This document shows positions 62,131 through 64,000 of a stretch of DNA of 64,000 bases, piece after piece. This DNA comes from Symbiodinium natans (lineage: Eukaryota > Sar > Dinophyceae > Suessiales > Symbiodiniaceae). Position 1 is the first letter of the stretch. Every line of letters starts with the position of its first letter. The stretch covers positions 906,921-970,920 of the forward strand of contig CAJNDS010002124.1 of the NCBI GenBank assembly GCA_905221605.1, in the 5' to 3' direction. The notes beneath the pieces were generated by a model that was given only the letters and a program-made list of their open reading frames with translations, had not been told where the DNA came from and searched no databases. The translations under genes were made by a program, and so were the position numbers.

Positions 62131-62521
62131 AGGGTTTAGGGTTCAGCTAAGACCCAAAGAGGCCCTGTTTTGGGGGCTTGGTTCCCTTCGAAACCCCTCT
62201 AAGCTGTTACTAGTACTATTTTTCTCGGTACTACTATAGATGGTTTAGGGGCTGTGGTTGAGGATACGGGTTCGTAGCACAAGCAGTCGTACGACATATT
62301 GTGGCATACCCGAGGCGCCTTAGTGCGGGCCATCCGTTCACGAGCGCCTACTGTCACACGATGTGCCATTGCGCACAGGCCAGTTGTACAAGGGCGTGAC
62401 GAGCGTGACGGTAGATATCGATTCTTGGCTAATCTTTACGCCTGAACCCAAACCCTAAGCTCAAGATTTTGAATCCTTGCCTGACAAAGCTGCCTGAACG
62501 GGATGTAACTCTGCCATCTAG

Positions 62522-62587
62522 AAGCTCATCGGAGAGGATAGCTGGGGTGTTTACAGCTCCAAGCACGGAACCCCGATCCAACACTAA
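62522..62587 (+). CDS. Probable terminal exon KLIGEDSWGVYSSKHGTP
   Basis: Acceptor CCATCTAG. Frame ends IQH-TAA. Protein-like. Confidence 0.45.
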   Translation, partial: KLIGEDSWGVYSSKHGTPIQH

Positions 62588-63300
62588 GCCTCGTCAAGCC
62601 CGGTATATTATCTCGTTCAGAGTTTAGGGTTGTATGATAAGGCATAGCTTTGCATGTCGTAAAGCAGCCGGGTACCAACTGAGGGTTTTTTTTTGCTCAT
62701 CAGAAAGCGTCGCACCCAAACTTCAGAGCCAAGACTGAAATCTGAACCCTGAACCCTGACCCCAACCCTCAATCCTAAACCTAAACCCGAAACTCTCAAT
62801 CCTAAGCCCCCCCGAAACCCTACCTAAGCCCTGAAGCTAAGGGATGGAAGCCGACCGCCCTCTAAATGAACATCTGATCCGTCACCTTCTGTAAAAGCTT
62901 CTGAAGTATAGGTTCTTGGGCTTTTGTAGGGTATAAGGGGGCCCATTCTAAGCGACCGTGTAGCTACCCTAAGAAACCCCCCTGTTGCAGTGGCTTCAGT
63001 GGACGGGTCGCAGAAGGGCTTGCGTTTGGTATAGTGCACTGCCTACGATAGTGCATGAACAGTAGTGAGCAGATAGCGCAGTAGATAGTCTGAGAATAGA
63101 GTAAGTTGCAGTACAGTATGGAACAGCATAGTATAGCACAGTATGGTACAGTAGTCTACTCATTGCTTCAGAACCCCCCCCACAAAATATATCATAATCC
63201 TCCTCATAAGGGCAATATCGGGATTTTTTCTTTTTCTTGGGGGGGGGGGGGGGTAGTATGGTATAGCCCAGTAAGCATAGCACAGTGTTGCACGGCTGAG

Positions 63301-63376
63301 GATGGCATGCCCGTGGCTGTGAAGATTGACCCCTACTACGGCCCTCAGCCGATGAAGGCCATCTTCAGATTGGGGG
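63301..63376 (+). CDS. Mini-exon DGMPVAVKIDPYYGPQPM
   Basis: Acceptor GGCTGAG. Continues KAIFRL into a G-rich donor region. Confidence 0.5.
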
Positions 63377-63754
63377 GCTGGGGGGGGTGGGGGGAGGGAG
63401 GGGGGTAGGGTTCAGGGTTTGGGGTTTAGGGTTTAGGGTTTCGGGATGTTTCGGGTTTAGGCTTTTGGTTTTAGGGGTTTGGTGTCGAAAAGGGGTGTAG
63501 AGTCCAGGGTATAGAGTTGTGTTGAGGGGAAATGCTAGGGCGTCTTAGCCTCAGACTAGACCGTTTGGGGTCATGGTCCTTGTTTTTGGGCAGAGTAGAT
63601 CTTTCGGATTACTGAGGTGCCCGGGTATAACTTCAACCTAGCTACTTGGTAGTAATGCCTGCTGCCAAAGTGATCACTTCTTCTCCCACATTTCAGGGTT
63701 TAGGGTTTTCAGGGTTGTTAGGATAAACCTTAAACTCGAAACCCGAAACCCGAA

Positions 63755-63857
63755 ACCCTAAACCCTAAACCCTAAACCCTAAACCCTAAACCCTAAACCC
63801 TAAACCCTAAACCCTAAACCCTAAACCCTAAACCCTAAACCCTAAACCCTAAACCCT
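63755..63857 (-). repeat. CCCTAAA array, about 15 units
   Basis: Perfect units preceding the 63911 island. Confidence 0.98.
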
Positions 63858-63910
63858 ACCTTAGGGCCTTATAGGGTGCCACCCTCAGCCTGACCCATCG
63901 GGTGCTCCAG

Positions 63911-63958
63911 GTTGGCGCGGATCCGCCTGGTGTCAACGCATCTCGGAGGTCAAGCCCG
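63911..63958 (+). CDS. Mini-exon WRGSAWCQRISEVKP
   Basis: Acceptor GCTCCAG; the donor is the GT of GTTTAGGGG. Another frame (VGADPPGVNASRRSSP) is also open. Confidence 0.45.
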
Positions 63959-64000
63959 GTTTAGGGGTCGATAGGGCTTCGGGTATAGGGTTTGGGGATG

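Larger units (their letters stand above)
7141..64000. repeat. Interspersed telomere-type arrays (TTTAGGG and CCCTAAA)
   Basis: Short runs of the heptamer in both orientations recur every few hundred bases across 57 kb, with many variants (TTCAGGG, TTGAGGG, TTTAGGGG). The order is not random. G-rich runs usually follow a GC-rich open island and C-rich runs usually precede one. This is not a chromosome end: orientation alternates and unique sequence lies between. Confidence 0.95.

Noticed and set aside
62996-63283. Minus-strand 95-codon frame with tyrosine repeats
   Set aside because: Derived from GTATAGTA-like simple sequence and the G run at 63239.
7141-64000. A chromosome end / true telomere
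   Set aside because: Arrays are short, in both orientations, and separated by unique sequence throughout; nothing terminates in a long uniform array.
1-64000. CRISPR array
   Set aside because: Repeats are heptamers, minisatellite or fold-backs; there is no regular repeat-spacer structure, and the genome is eukaryotic.
1-64000. Dinoflagellate spliced-leader relics (ending TTTTGGCTCAAG)
   Set aside because: No full or near-full match seen on either strand by eye; only an eight-base match at 59.46 kb.

Overview
ORGANISM. The window looks like nuclear DNA of a dinoflagellate. The evidence is Arabidopsis-type telomere units (TTTAGGG/CCCTAAA) scattered through the last 57 kb, a reading direction that is almost entirely plus-strand, very small exons with GT and GC donors, many fold-back elements, and protein styles I associate with dinoflagellate genomes. 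No rRNA or tRNA gene and no CRISPR array was seen. No complete spliced-leader relic was seen.

LAYOUT. (1) 1-1660: three diverged tandem copies of a roughly 525-577 bp unit; copies B and C carry a hairpin that copy A lacks. (2) 1818-6588: one multi-exon plus-strand gene, or recent pseudogene, whose middle has a weak resemblance to a DDE/hAT-type transposase. This 7 kb is saturated with the heptamer AGGGTCA on the plus strand only. (3) 7.1-64 kb: a different regime. Short GC-rich islands with an open plus-strand frame lie every 300-900 bp. They are separated by spacers that usually begin with TTTAGGG units and end with CCCTAAA units. I read the islands as mini-exons and the spacers as introns whose ends can base-pair. 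About 100 islands are listed. Collagen-like Gly-X-Y exons (38.6-40.4 kb), an acidic Tyr-rich pair (45.7 and 46.4 kb), a Thr/Ser-rich linker (15.8 kb) and two short islands resembling a lectin-type sandwich motif (23.1 and 35.4 kb) are the most protein-like. Probable gene ends are at 23747, 58492 and 62587. A possible signal-peptide first exon is at 20380. How many genes these exons form cannot be decided by eye.

(4) Inside that regime lies one uninterrupted 207-codon gene with a ubiquitin-like N-terminus (42096-42719), a frameshifted LINE reverse-transcriptase relic (28.6-29.2 kb), a 24-unit minisatellite (56.07-57.12 kb), a 1.4 kb inverted repeat (32.68-34.05 kb), several fold-back element families, long poly-G/poly-C runs, and a genomic poly(A) tract preceded by AATAAA (60.02-60.07 kb).

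LIMITS. All exon boundaries are read by eye from AG acceptors, GT/GC donors and open frames. In a GC-rich island of 50-100 bp an open frame alone is weak evidence, so individual exon confidences are moderate. The array orientation and the heptamer bias are direct observations.
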